A stretch of DNA of 64,000 bases from Streptomyces xylophagus (lineage in GTDB: Bacteria; Actinomycetota; Actinomycetes; Streptomycetales; Streptomycetaceae): positions 248,001 through 312,000 of the forward strand of contig NZ_JNWO01000003.1 of the NCBI RefSeq assembly GCF_000716435.1, read 5' to 3'. The translations under genes were made by a program, and so were the position numbers. The notes under the pieces were generated by a model. The model was not told where the DNA came from, searched no databases, and saw nothing but the letters and a program-made list of their open reading frames with translations. Positions 34,334-41,484 of the stretch are shown in pieces (position 1 is the first letter of the stretch; each line of letters opens with the position of its first letter).

Positions 34334-34458
34334 GGGAGTTCCTCTCGTCTTCGCCCCTTCGCGGAGGCCGCTCGGATGCCTTGGGCCGGGTTCCCGGTGA
34401 TCGGGGTGCCTAACGTCGGGCCGCAGAAGGGCGCTGTCCGCCGCGGGTCCGGCCGGGG

Positions 34459-34483
34459 GTTTGGCCTGGAGGGAGGGGGGTAG
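34459..34483 (+). promoter_or_regulatory. SigB-type promoter upstream of sigma gene
   Basis: GTTT (34459-34462), 15 bases, GGGTAG (34478-34483). This matches the known Streptomyces SigB/SigF-class consensus GNNT-N14/16-GGGTAC/T except for the last base. It lies 140 bp before the sigma gene at 34623, suggesting control by a SigB-type factor, possibly itself. Confidence 0.6.
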
Positions 34484-34622
34484 TCGCCAGGTAAGTGCTT
34501 CGGAGAAGTAGGCACGTCCGTGGGAGCGACGAACCGTCGCGCCGGGTGTGCCCCTCCGTGTGACCGGTGCGCTCCCCACGGTGACCGTCCACCACCCCAG
34601 AGCAGGGGAAGCGTGAGGCACC

Positions 34623-35417
34623 ATGCCCGCTCGACTGAGCACGAAGCAGCATCCGCACGACGACGCCCCCGACACCGCGGAGTCCTTCCGCGCGCTCGCG
34701 CTCCTCGCCCCCGGACCGCGGCACGACACCGTCCGCGGGGAGATCGTGGAGGCCTGGCTGCCGATGGCCGACCGGCTCGCCGGGCGGTTCCGCAACCGGG
34801 GTGAGAGCTCCGAGGATCTGCGTCAGGTCGCGGCCCTCGGCCTGCTCAAGGCCGTCGACCGGTACGACCCCGCGCGCGGCAACGCGTTCGAGAGCTATGC
34901 CGTGCCGACCATCACCGGCGAGATCAAACGGCACTTCCGCGACCACATGTGGACCGTGCATGTGCCGCGCCGGGTACAGGAGTTGCGCAACCAGGTGCGG
35001 TTCGCCGTACAGGATCTGTCGCAGACCGTTCCGGGCCGGCGGCCCACCACCGCCGAGATCGCCGCGCAGGCCGGCCTGCGCGAGGAGGACGTCCTGGTCG
35101 GGCTGGAGGCCATGGAGAGCTTCACCGCCCTCTCGCTGGACGCGGAGCTGGCCGGCGGCGAGGACGGTTACTCCCTGAGCGACACCCTCGGGGCACCCGA
35201 CCCGGCCCTCGACATCGTCGTCGACCGTGAGGCCGTCAAACCCGGCCTCCACGATCTCCCGGAACGCGATCAGGTCATCCTCTATCTGCGGTTCTTCGGC
35301 GACATGACACAGGCCGGCATCGCCGAGCGGCTCGGCATCTCACAGATGCACGTCTCCCGGCTGCTCGGCCTCTGCTGCGACCGACTGCGTGATCAGGTGA
35401 TGCACGACGCGGCCTGA
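34623..35417 (+). CDS. SigB/SigF/SigG-family RNA polymerase sigma factor (264 aa)
   Basis: Region 2 is seen in GESSEDLRQVAALGLLKAVD and NAFESYAVPTITGEIKRHFR, region 3 in PTTAEIAAQAGLREEDVLVG and region 4 in DMTQAGIAERLGISQMHVSR. It is clearly diverged from the two closely related sigma factors in the window; for example it has HMWTVHVPRRVQ where they have TTWAVHVPRRLQ. The ATG has AGGGGAAGCG upstream. A SigB-type promoter match sits 140 bp upstream. No anti-sigma gene is adjacent. Confidence 0.92.
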   Translation: MPARLSTKQHPHDDAPDTAESFRALALLAPGPRHDTVRGEIVEAWLPMADRLAGRFRNRGESSEDLRQVAALGLLKAVDRYDPARGNAFESYAVPTITGEIKRHFRDHMWTVHVPRRVQELRNQVRFAVQDLSQTVPGRRPTTAEIAAQAGLREEDVLVGLEAMESFTALSLDAELAGGEDGYSLSDTLGAPDPALDIVVDREAVKPGLHDLPERDQVILYLRFFGDMTQAGIAERLGISQMHVSRLLGLCCDRLRDQVMHDAA

Positions 35418-35544
35418 GACCCCGACCGGTTTCCTTTCGCCCTCTCAGGGCACTTCGGTTGCCAGGTCGTCGCGCGCCGCTCGGACGACGCAGCGGAACA
35501 ACCAATCGAACAGGGCGAGTTGGCCTCGCCGGTGGAGGTGTCAG

Positions 35545-35727
35545 GTGAACCGGCGTACAACACTCCTCGGCGTGGCCGAGGTTCTGGCCTGGTGGGCCTT
35601 ACTCGCCCTGCTGTGGCTGGTGTTCATCCGCGCAGTGGGCTCGAAGGAATTCGTCATGGGCGCGCTGGCCGCGCTGATCGGGGCGTTCGCCGTGTGGGGC
35701 ACGCGGCGGGCGGTGAGCGGGTGGTGA
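35545..35727 (+). CDS. Small two-helix membrane protein (60 aa)
   Basis: The GTG start has GGAGG six bases upstream. Two hydrophobic segments are present (VLAWWALLALLWLVFIRAVG and FVMGALAALIGAFAVWG), with an Arg-rich C-terminus. It has some likeness to the N-terminal part of MnhE-type antiporter subunits, but is far shorter. It lies between the sigma factor and the YihY protein, all on the plus strand, and may belong to the same stress regulon. Confidence 0.7.
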   Translation: MNRRTTLLGVAEVLAWWALLALLWLVFIRAVGSKEFVMGALAALIGAFAVWGTRRAVSGW

Positions 35728-35747
35728 ACGGCGGGGGCGTCGCCGAC

Positions 35748-35771
35748 GCATGGTCGGGCCGAGCCGGGTAA
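35748..35771 (+). promoter_or_regulatory. SigB-type promoter candidate for the YihY gene
   Basis: GCAT (35748-35751), 14 bases, GGGTAA (35766-35771). The ATG at 35782 lies 10 bases after the -10 and has no ribosome site, so the transcript would be nearly leaderless. It matches GNNT-N14/16-GGGTA with a non-consensus last base. Confidence 0.45.
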
Positions 35772-35781
35772 CCCCAGTGGT

Positions 35782-36762
35782 ATGGCACGGACACCGATAC
35801 CGGATCACCAGGGCGACGCGCCGGACCGGCCCACCCAACTGCCGAAGCGGTCGTGGTGGGCGGTACTGAAGGGCACCATCAGGGAGTTCCAGGCCGACGA
35901 ACTCGCCGACCGCGCGGCGGCGTTGACGTACTACGGAGTGCTGTCGCTCTTCCCGGCGCTGCTGGTCCTGGTCTCGTTGCTGGGTGTCGCGGGCCGGTCG
36001 ACGACCCAGCAGGTGCTGGACAACATCGAGAAACTGGCGCCGAGTTCGACCCGGGACATCATCCGCGACGCGGTACGGCAGCTCCAGGCACCCGGCGGCC
36101 TCGGGTCGATCGTCGCCGTGGTCGGCATCGTGCTCGCGGTGTGGTCGGCCTCCAGCTACATCGCGGCCTTCATCCGCAGCGCCAACGTCGTCTACGACAT
36201 GCCCGAGGGACGCCCCCTGTGGAAGGTGCTGCCCATCCGCGTCGGCGTCACCGTTGTCCTGCTGGTCCTCACCGTGGTCAGCGCGCTGATCGTGGTGTTC
36301 ACCGGCGGCCTGGCCCGCGCGGCCGGTTCCGCGTTCGGCGTCGGGGACGCCACGCTGGCGGTGTGGTCGATCGCGAAGTGGCCGGGGCTGGTCGTCCTGG
36401 TCACGCTCATGATCGCGATTCTGTACTGGTCGGCGCCGAACGTGAAGGGCCGCGGCTTCCGTTGGGTCACTCCGGGCAGTGTGCTGGCCCTGGTGGTCTG
36501 GATGATCGCCTCGGGCGGCTTCGCCTTCTACGTGGCGCACTTCGCGTCGTACAACAAGACCTACGGCACGCTCGCCGGCGTGATCGTCTTCCTCATGTGG
36601 CTGTGGTTCAGCAATATCGCGGTCCTGCTCGGGCTCGAGTTCGACGCGGAGCTGTCACGTCAACGTGCCGTCGCCGGCGGACTCCCGAAGGATGCGGAGC
36701 CCTACCTCCCGCCCCGTGACACCCGTGCCTGGAGCGAGGAGGACCAGCGCCGCATGAACTGA
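35782..36762 (+). CDS. YihY/BrkB-family membrane protein (326 aa)
   Basis: About six transmembrane segments with the family core: EFQADELADRAAALTYYGVL at the start, the 'FPALLVLVSLLG' helix, then the AVWSASSYIAAFIRSANVVY segment and the terminal YGTLAGVIVFLMWLWFSNIA with ALLLGLEFDAEL-like ending (VLLGLEFDAELSRQ). The function of the family is not settled; the old 'ribonuclease BN' label is wrong. It lacks a Shine-Dalgarno sequence and is preceded by a SigB-type promoter match, so it probably belongs to the general stress regulon. Confidence 0.9.
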   Translation: MARTPIPDHQGDAPDRPTQLPKRSWWAVLKGTIREFQADELADRAAALTYYGVLSLFPALLVLVSLLGVAGRSTTQQVLDNIEKLAPSSTRDIIRDAVRQLQAPGGLGSIVAVVGIVLAVWSASSYIAAFIRSANVVYDMPEGRPLWKVLPIRVGVTVVLLVLTVVSALIVVFTGGLARAAGSAFGVGDATLAVWSIAKWPGLVVLVTLMIAILYWSAPNVKGRGFRWVTPGSVLALVVWMIASGGFAFYVAHFASYNKTYGTLAGVIVFLMWLWFSNIAVLLGLEFDAELSRQRAVAGGLPKDAEPYLPPRDTRAWSEEDQRRMN

Positions 36763-36774
36763 CACGGTCCGTGG

Positions 36775-36868
36775 CGGAGGAGTGTTCCCGGCGCACATGG
36801 TGGCTTCGTACACTCCATGGTCTACGCCGGAGGAGTGCCCCTGGCACACATGGAGGCTCCGCACACTC
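36775..36868. repeat. Two imperfect tandem 41-bp repeats
   Basis: Copies start at 36775 and 36828 (both CGGAGGAGTG), with a period of 53 bp and about 34 of 41 positions the same. Each contains CACATGG and ends ACACTC; a third CACATGG follows at about 36890. They fill the gap between the YihY stop and the convergent DUF6479 stop. Confidence 0.6.
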
Positions 36869-36897
36869 GGCGGACACTCCACATGGGGAACCCGTGG

Positions 36898-37242
36898 TCA
36901 CCCCGAACGCGAACCCCACCGCGGTCGCCGCTGGTCCTCGCTGCGCCTGCCGCCGGACCTCCCGCCCCCGGACAGCTGCTGCGGGGTCAGCCGCTCGCTG
37001 TCGTCCTTCGCGTGCGGCATCTCGTCGGGCTCGCGCATCTCCTGGACCTCGTGGGTCGGCCCGGACTCCGGCAGCCGGGGCTGCTCCTCCGGGCGCGGCG
37101 GCGCCGACTCCCGACGGCGGGCCTTGATCCCGAGCCGTACGGCCCAGACCAGTCCGACGACGAGGATCAAACCGGCGACCAGCGGAAAGACTCCGAGGGC
37201 CGCTCCGCTCGACGCGACCATTTCCGTGTTCGGTGTGTTCAT
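36898..37242 (-). CDS. DUF6479-like single-pass membrane protein (114 aa)
   Basis: The start is the ATG of MNTPNTEMVASSGAALG. One transmembrane segment (ALGVFPLVAGLILVVGLVWA) is followed by a charged cytoplasmic tail with GPTHEVQEMREPDEMPHAKD, SERLTPQQL and SEDQRRPRWG, the pattern I associate with DUF6479. There is no ribosome site before the ATG, and a SigB-type promoter lies so close that the transcript should be leaderless. The function is unknown; membership of a stress regulon is inferred. Confidence 0.8.
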   Translation of the reverse strand: MNTPNTEMVASSGAALGVFPLVAGLILVVGLVWAVRLGIKARRRESAPPRPEEQPRLPESGPTHEVQEMREPDEMPHAKDDSERLTPQQLSGGGRSGGRRSEDQRRPRWGSRSG

Positions 37243-37251
37243 CGGTGCCGG

Positions 37252-37276
37252 GTACCCCGGGGCCGCCGGGACAACC
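37252..37276 (-). promoter_or_regulatory. SigB-type promoter for the DUF6479 gene
   Basis: On the minus strand: GGTT (plus 37273-37276), 15 bases, GGGTAC (plus 37252-37257), a full match to GNNT-N14/16-GGGTAC/T. The ATG at 37242 begins nine bases after the -10, which predicts a leaderless or nearly leaderless message. Confidence 0.65.
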
Positions 37277-37489
37277 TCGCGGGCGTGGCCGTCGAGGGCG
37301 ACCCCTCCGGCACACGGTCCGAACCGGAAGGGCCTGACCATCACATTCCCCCGGGGGACATGACGACGGCTGACGGCCGAGTGCCCACATATCCGCGACC
37401 TACCTGTCGCCGCCGCCTGCCGGGATCAACTGCCGTCCGGGCGTCTGACCGGACGGTTTCAGGGCACTCGGCGACCAGGAGGTTCGCTC

Positions 37490-37660
37490 ATGATTCCCAT
37501 CCTGCTGGTGTTGCTCGTGGTGCTGATTCTCTTCGGCGCCGGTTTCGCGGTCCAGATTCTCTGGTGGATCGCTCTGGTCGTCCTCGTCCTCTGGCTGCTC
37601 GGGTTCCTGATGCGCGGAACGAGCGCGAGCGGAAGCCGGGGCCGCTGGTACCGCTGGTAG
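37490..37660 (+). CDS. Small hydrophobic membrane protein (56 aa)
   Basis: The ATG has AGGAGG eight bases upstream. The protein begins MIPILLVLLVVLILFGAGFA, continues into a second hydrophobic run and ends GSRGRWYRW. It is a clear paralogue of the 53-residue protein at 46180-46341, which shares LFGAGFA, ILWW and the terminal GRWYRW. Such small 'hydrophobic protein' genes are common in stress regulons of actinobacteria. The 8-bp hairpin CCGTCCGG...CCGGACGG (37433-37456) lies just upstream. The function is unknown. Confidence 0.8.
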   Translation: MIPILLVLLVVLILFGAGFAVQILWWIALVVLVLWLLGFLMRGTSASGSRGRWYRW

Positions 37661-37720
37661 TCCTCGGCACGGCGGCCCGCACCCGGGTCGGACAGCCCTC
37701 ACGCACCACCTGGAGCAACG

Positions 37721-37918
37721 ATGACCAAGCACGAGCACGCACGGCCCACCCCTCCGTCGCAGGCGCCCGGGGAGAGCGGCGACCCGGAGGCCCGGGAAGA
37801 GGCGGAGGAAGCCGTACGTCCCCGCACACCGGAGGAGGCTTCCGCGTCGGACAGCGGCGAGGGGCAGCCCTCTGAGAAGGACGCGCAGGCTGCCGTATCG
37901 GATGAATCGGACGAGTAG
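37721..37918 (+). CDS. Small acidic hydrophilic protein (65 aa)
   Basis: The ATG has GGAG five bases upstream, 60 bases after the hydrophobic-protein gene. The composition is mostly Glu, Ala, Ser and Pro (EAREEAEEAVRPRTPEEASA), without predicted structure, so it is likely disordered. It is probably co-transcribed with the preceding small membrane protein. I recognise no family; a hydrophilin-like stress protein is possible but unproven. Confidence 0.55.
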   Translation: MTKHEHARPTPPSQAPGESGDPEAREEAEEAVRPRTPEEASASDSGEGQPSEKDAQAAVSDESDE

Positions 37919-38081
37919 CGGTTCCCGTCCGGGGCGTCGGTCGCGTGCGGAAACGGGGCGACGGCGGCGGCCATCAGCGGCACAAGTGATCTCCGCTCCC
38001 TGTCCCTCGCAGCCGCCCGAACATGTATGCGGTCGGCGGGGGCAGGAGATGCCCATCCTGCTTTCCACCTGAGGCGGCACC

Positions 38082-38957
38082 GTGACCCATCCCGTGAATG
38101 TCCGCCGACCGACCGTCGCCGTCACCTCGGAAACCCCGGAAGTGACGAACGACCTGCCCTGGATCGAGGAGGGCGGCAAGGTCGCCCCCAAGGACGCACG
38201 CGTGCTGTCCCGGCTGTTCCTGGACCGGCTGCGGAACCTGGAGGAGGGCACCCAGGAGTACCAGTACGCGCGCAACACGCTCATCGAGATGAACCTGTCC
38301 CTGGTGCATTTCGCCGCCCGCCGCTTCCGCAACCGCGGCAGCGGTGACATGGAGGACGTCGTCCAGGTCGGCACGATCGGCCTCATCAAGGCCATCGACC
38401 GGTTCGACCTGTCGCGCGAGGTCGAGTTCACCTCGTTCGCGATTCCCTACATCGTCGGCGAGATCAAGCGTTTCTTCCGTGACACCACCTGGGCCGTACA
38501 CGTCCCCCGGCGCCTCCAGGAACTCCGTGTCGACCTCGCCAAGAGCAGGGAGGCACTCACCTCCACGCTGGACCGCAACCCCACCGTGAAGGAGCTCGCC
38601 ACCCACCTCGATCTGACCGACGCCGAGGTCATCGAGGGCATCGTGGCCGCCAACGGCTATGTCGCCGGGTCCATCGACACCCCGGGCGGAGAGGCCGAGA
38701 CCGACGACGGCGCGCCGAAGTACGCGGACACCATGGGCGACGCCGACCCCGCCCTGGAGCTGTTCGAGGACCTGCACACGCTCGGCCCGCTGCTGCAACA
38801 GCTCGACGACCGGGAACGAGCGATCATCGAGATGCGCTTCGGCCAGGAGCTGACCCAGGCCGAGATCGGCCGCGAACTGCACGTTTCCCAGATGCACGTC
38901 TCCCGCCTGCTGAACCGCACCCTCACCAAACTCCGCAGCGGACTGCTGGCCGGATGA
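38082..38957 (+). CDS. SigB/SigF/SigG-family RNA polymerase sigma factor (291 aa)
   Basis: The start is GTG (MTHPVNVRRPTVAVT), with GAGGCGG upstream. From NDLPWIEEGGKVAPKDARVL to the C-terminus it is nearly collinear with the sigma factor at 14813-15685, differing at scattered positions (for instance LDRNPTVKELATHLDL against LGRNPTVKELAAHLEL). Regions 2, 3 and 4 are intact (DMEDVVQVGTIGLIKAIDRF; ELTQAEIGRELHVSQMHVSR). It converges on an RsbW-like HATPase gene (11 bases between stops) and stands 0.9 kb before the stressosome operon. Confidence 0.93.
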   Translation: MTHPVNVRRPTVAVTSETPEVTNDLPWIEEGGKVAPKDARVLSRLFLDRLRNLEEGTQEYQYARNTLIEMNLSLVHFAARRFRNRGSGDMEDVVQVGTIGLIKAIDRFDLSREVEFTSFAIPYIVGEIKRFFRDTTWAVHVPRRLQELRVDLAKSREALTSTLDRNPTVKELATHLDLTDAEVIEGIVAANGYVAGSIDTPGGEAETDDGAPKYADTMGDADPALELFEDLHTLGPLLQQLDDRERAIIEMRFGQELTQAEIGRELHVSQMHVSRLLNRTLTKLRSGLLAG

Positions 38958-38968
38958 GCACACGAGTC

Positions 38969-39445
38969 TCACAAATCGCCGGGCGGGGAGTCGGTGCGGC
39001 GCACCCCGTCGCCCAGGGCGATGCGGGCGGTGACGGTCTTGCCGGTCGGTTCGAGGCGGACCTGGAAGGCCTGCACGACGGCCATGACGATCTCCAGGCC
39101 GTGCTGACCGACCCTGCGCGGATCGACCCGGCGGGCGAGCAACTGCACACGGGCGGTGTCCCTTACGGTCACCTCCACCGCGTCGTCCAGGATGCGCAGT
39201 TCCATCCACAGCGGGCCGGGGGCGTGTTTGCGGGCGTTGGTGACCAGTTCGCTGACCACCAGCCGCGTGAGGTCCATGGCCCGGGTGGAGACGGTCACCC
39301 CGCGTTCCGCCACGGCACGGCCGAGGAAGTCCGCCGCGAGGTGGCGTGCCTCGGCGATGCAGGTGTCGTCGCCGCTCAGCGGGACGGCGATGGTCATGGG
39401 GCGAGTGCTCGGCTCGCCGTCGCCGTCATTGTCGGCAGGCTCCAC
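38969..39445 (-). CDS. RsbW-like ATP-binding anti-sigma regulator (158 aa)
   Basis: A single GHKL/HATPase domain: N-box RLVVSELVTNARKHAPGP, G1 region TVRDTARVQLLARRVDP and G2 GQHGLEIVMAVVQAFQV. The N-terminal 30 residues are disordered. This is the build of the many Streptomyces anti-sigma kinases. Its position facing the sigma gene at 38082 makes that factor its likely target. The GTG start has AAGG about nine bases upstream. Confidence 0.85.
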   Translation of the reverse strand: MEPADNDGDGEPSTRPMTIAVPLSGDDTCIAEARHLAADFLGRAVAERGVTVSTRAMDLTRLVVSELVTNARKHAPGPLWMELRILDDAVEVTVRDTARVQLLARRVDPRRVGQHGLEIVMAVVQAFQVRLEPTGKTVTARIALGDGVRRTDSPPGDL

Positions 39446-39546
39446 TCTGCGTCACCTTCGTTCCCCTCGTCGGCCGACGCCTACCCGGCACGACGTACCT
39501 CATGTTCTTGCCAGTCGAATTGCCGGCGAACGCGGTCGAGGACACG

Positions 39547-39852
39547 GTGACAGACGTACACCCACCCCAGCCCGGATATCTGACGGCCCGTCACCTCGCG
39601 CGGGACGGCGTCCGGATCGTCGCCCTGCGCGGCGAACTCGACCATGCGGCGCGGGACTTCGCCGAGGAGGCGCTGAGGCCGCCGGCCGGCGACGTCCCAC
39701 CGCGGACCGTCGCCCTTATTTCCTGCCGGGACACCTTGCACCTGGCGCTCGAGAAATCACCTCCACACATGTGCCGTAGTCTGCGCCGGTCAATCCTGAC
39801 ACCTCCATGTGAATACCTACACGTGAATATCGAAGGAGTACCTGAATGGTGA
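39547..39852 (+). pseudogene. Truncated STAS anti-sigma antagonist
   Basis: From a GTG with GAGG upstream, the frame gives a good STAS N-terminus (MTDVHPPQPGYLTARHLARD, VRIVALRGELDHAARDFAEE, PPAGDVPPRTVA). The expected phospho-site strand (D-L-S-x-V-x-x-x-D-S-S/T-G) never appears. Instead the frame continues into unrelated sequence (SCRDTLHLALEKSPPHMCRS) and runs past the start of rsbR. I read it as the 5' half of an RsbV-type gene cut off by a deletion whose junction is near 39715. The partner kinase at 38969 remains. Confidence 0.65.
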
Positions 39853-40697
39853 AGCGAGACAATGCCGTGGACCTGGTGGGGCTCCTGTCGGTCGAAGGGC
39901 AGGATCTGGCCGCTTCATGGGTCGGAGAGGTGACAGGATCACTCGGCGGTCGCGTCGGCGCGGCAGAACTCAACCGTGAACTGCGAGAGCTGTACGAAGC
40001 CCTGGTGGAGGCTTTGCGAAAGGGCGCCACGGACGTCCACTCGGAGCACATGTCCGAAGTCCGCGCCCATTTGACAGAATTGTCGAGGAATCGGGCCCGG
40101 CAGGGATTCTCGCCGAGTGAGACCGCCGTCAGTGTCTTCGCGCTGAAACGCGTCCTGGAACCCGTATTGGAAAAGGGCACCGCCGACGAGATCCGCGCCT
40201 ATCTGCGGCTCGCCCGAATACTCGACAGTCTGGGACTCTTCACGATCGAGACCTATACGCAGACCCGGGACGAGCTGATCACCGCGCAGGCCGAGCAGTT
40301 GCTGGAGCTGTCCACGCCGGTGGTGCGCCTGTGGGACGGCGTCATCGCCGTACCGCTGGTCGGCACGCTGGACTCGGCGCGGACCCAGGTGGTGATGGAG
40401 AAGCTGCTGCAGGCGCTCGTGGACACCGGTTCGGAGCAGGCGATCATCGACATCACGGGGGTTCCCGCGGTGGACACCCAGGTCGCCCAGCACCTGCTCA
40501 AGACCATCGTCGCCGCCCGGCTGATGGGCGCCGAGTGCACGGTGTCCGGCATCAGTCCGCAGATCGCGCAGACCATCGTGGCGCTGGGGATCGAGTTCGA
40601 CGGCATCGTGACGAAGGCGAGTCTGGCGGACGCCCTCAAGCTGGCCCTGCGCAGGTCCGGCGTGGATCTGGTCGCGCACACCGGTGCGCAGCGATGA
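39846..40697 (+). CDS. rsbR: RsbR-like stressosome co-antagonist (283 aa)
   Basis: The ATG has GAAGGAG nine bases upstream. Residues 1-150 are an all-helical sensor domain of RsbR type (LVEALRKGATDVHSEHMSEV, SVFALKRVLEPVLEKG). Residues 155-275 are the STAS domain (ELSTPVVRLWDGVIAVPLVG, AIIDITGVPAVDTQVAQHLL, GAECTVSGISPQIAQTIVAL). Thr211 (AVDTQVA) matches RsbR Thr171 of Bacillus, and Ser234 (TVSGIS) stands where Bacillus has Thr205. It is the first gene of the stressosome operon. AT-rich sequence with two GTGAATA repeats precedes it. Confidence 0.9.
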   Translation: MVKRDNAVDLVGLLSVEGQDLAASWVGEVTGSLGGRVGAAELNRELRELYEALVEALRKGATDVHSEHMSEVRAHLTELSRNRARQGFSPSETAVSVFALKRVLEPVLEKGTADEIRAYLRLARILDSLGLFTIETYTQTRDELITAQAEQLLELSTPVVRLWDGVIAVPLVGTLDSARTQVVMEKLLQALVDTGSEQAIIDITGVPAVDTQVAQHLLKTIVAARLMGAECTVSGISPQIAQTIVALGIEFDGIVTKASLADALKLALRRSGVDLVAHTGAQR

Positions 40698-41065
40698 GCG
40701 ACCGCATTCCGATCCTGCGGATCGGGGACATCCTTGTGGTGTCCGTCCAGTTCGACCTGGAGGACCAGACGGTCCTCAATCTCCAGGAGGATCTCGCCGA
40801 CCAGATCGTGGCGAAGTCGGCCCAGGGCGTCATCATCGACATCAGCGCTCTGGAGATCGTCGACTCCTTCGTGGGGCGCATGCTGGCGACGGTGGCGGCC
40901 ATCTCGCGGGTGCTCGACGCCAGGACGGTGGTCGTGGGCATGCGTCCGGCCGTCGCCATCACCCTGGTCGAGCTGGGTCTCTCGCTCGGTGGCGTCAGCA
41001 CCGCTCTCGATCTGGAGAAGGGGCTGGCGAAACTGAGCCGGTCCACCAGTACGGGCCCCAGGTGA
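40694..41065 (+). CDS. rsbS: RsbS-like stressosome scaffold antagonist (123 aa)
   Basis: A stand-alone STAS domain whose ATG overlaps the rsbR stop (ATGA). MSDRIPILRIGDILVVSVQF is the typical RsbS start. Ser58 in LEIVDSFVGRM corresponds to phospho-Ser59 of Bacillus RsbS. In the known system RsbR and RsbS build the 1.8-MDa stressosome and hold RsbT until phosphorylated. Confidence 0.92.
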   Translation: MSDRIPILRIGDILVVSVQFDLEDQTVLNLQEDLADQIVAKSAQGVIIDISALEIVDSFVGRMLATVAAISRVLDARTVVVGMRPAVAITLVELGLSLGGVSTALDLEKGLAKLSRSTSTGPR

Positions 41066-41484
41066 CAGCGCCCTGGACAGCCGACGAAGAGCCGCAGGTC
41101 TACGCCGTCGAGCGCAGCGGTGATCTCGTCCACGTCCGCCAGGCGATCCGGGCACTGGCCCAGCGGTGCGGTCTGTCCCTGGTCGACCAGACGAAGATGA
41201 TCACCGCGGCCAGTGAACTCGCCCGCAACACGCTGACCTACGGCGGCGGGGGCACGGTCAGGGCCGGGCTGGTGAGCGCGAACAGCAGACGGGGAGTGGG
41301 CGCGGTCTTCGAGGACACCGGCCCGGGAATCCCCGACGTCGAACAGGCGATGACGGACGGCTGGACCTCGGGCGGCGGGCTGGGGCTGGGCCTCAGCGGT
41401 GCCAAGCGGCTCGTCGACGACTTCCGGCTCCGCACCGCGCCCGGCGAGGGCACGGCCGTCACCATCATCAAGTGGGCGCGATGA
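41062..41484 (+). CDS. rsbT: RsbT-like serine/threonine switch kinase (140 aa)
   Basis: The GTG start overlaps the rsbS stop (GTGA). It is a minimal HATPase with N-box AASELARNTLTYGGGG (about 49-63), G1 DTGPGIPD (Asp85) and G2 GGGLGLGLSGAKRLVD. It ends IIKWAR, like other RsbT proteins. RsbT phosphorylates RsbS and RsbR and, once free, activates a PP2C phosphatase (RsbU). No separate rsbU gene follows; the REC-PP2C protein at 44005 is the best candidate for that role. Confidence 0.92.
   Translation: MTAPWTADEEPQVYAVERSGDLVHVRQAIRALAQRCGLSLVDQTKMITAASELARNTLTYGGGGTVRAGLVSANSRRGVGAVFEDTGPGIPDVEQAMTDGWTSGGGLGLGLSGAKRLVDDFRLRTAPGEGTAVTIIKWAR

Noticed and set aside
32312..34483. Plus-strand open frame of 723 codons
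   Set aside because: Antisense to the TPP enzyme, whose domains and motifs are complete. No recognisable protein features on the plus strand.
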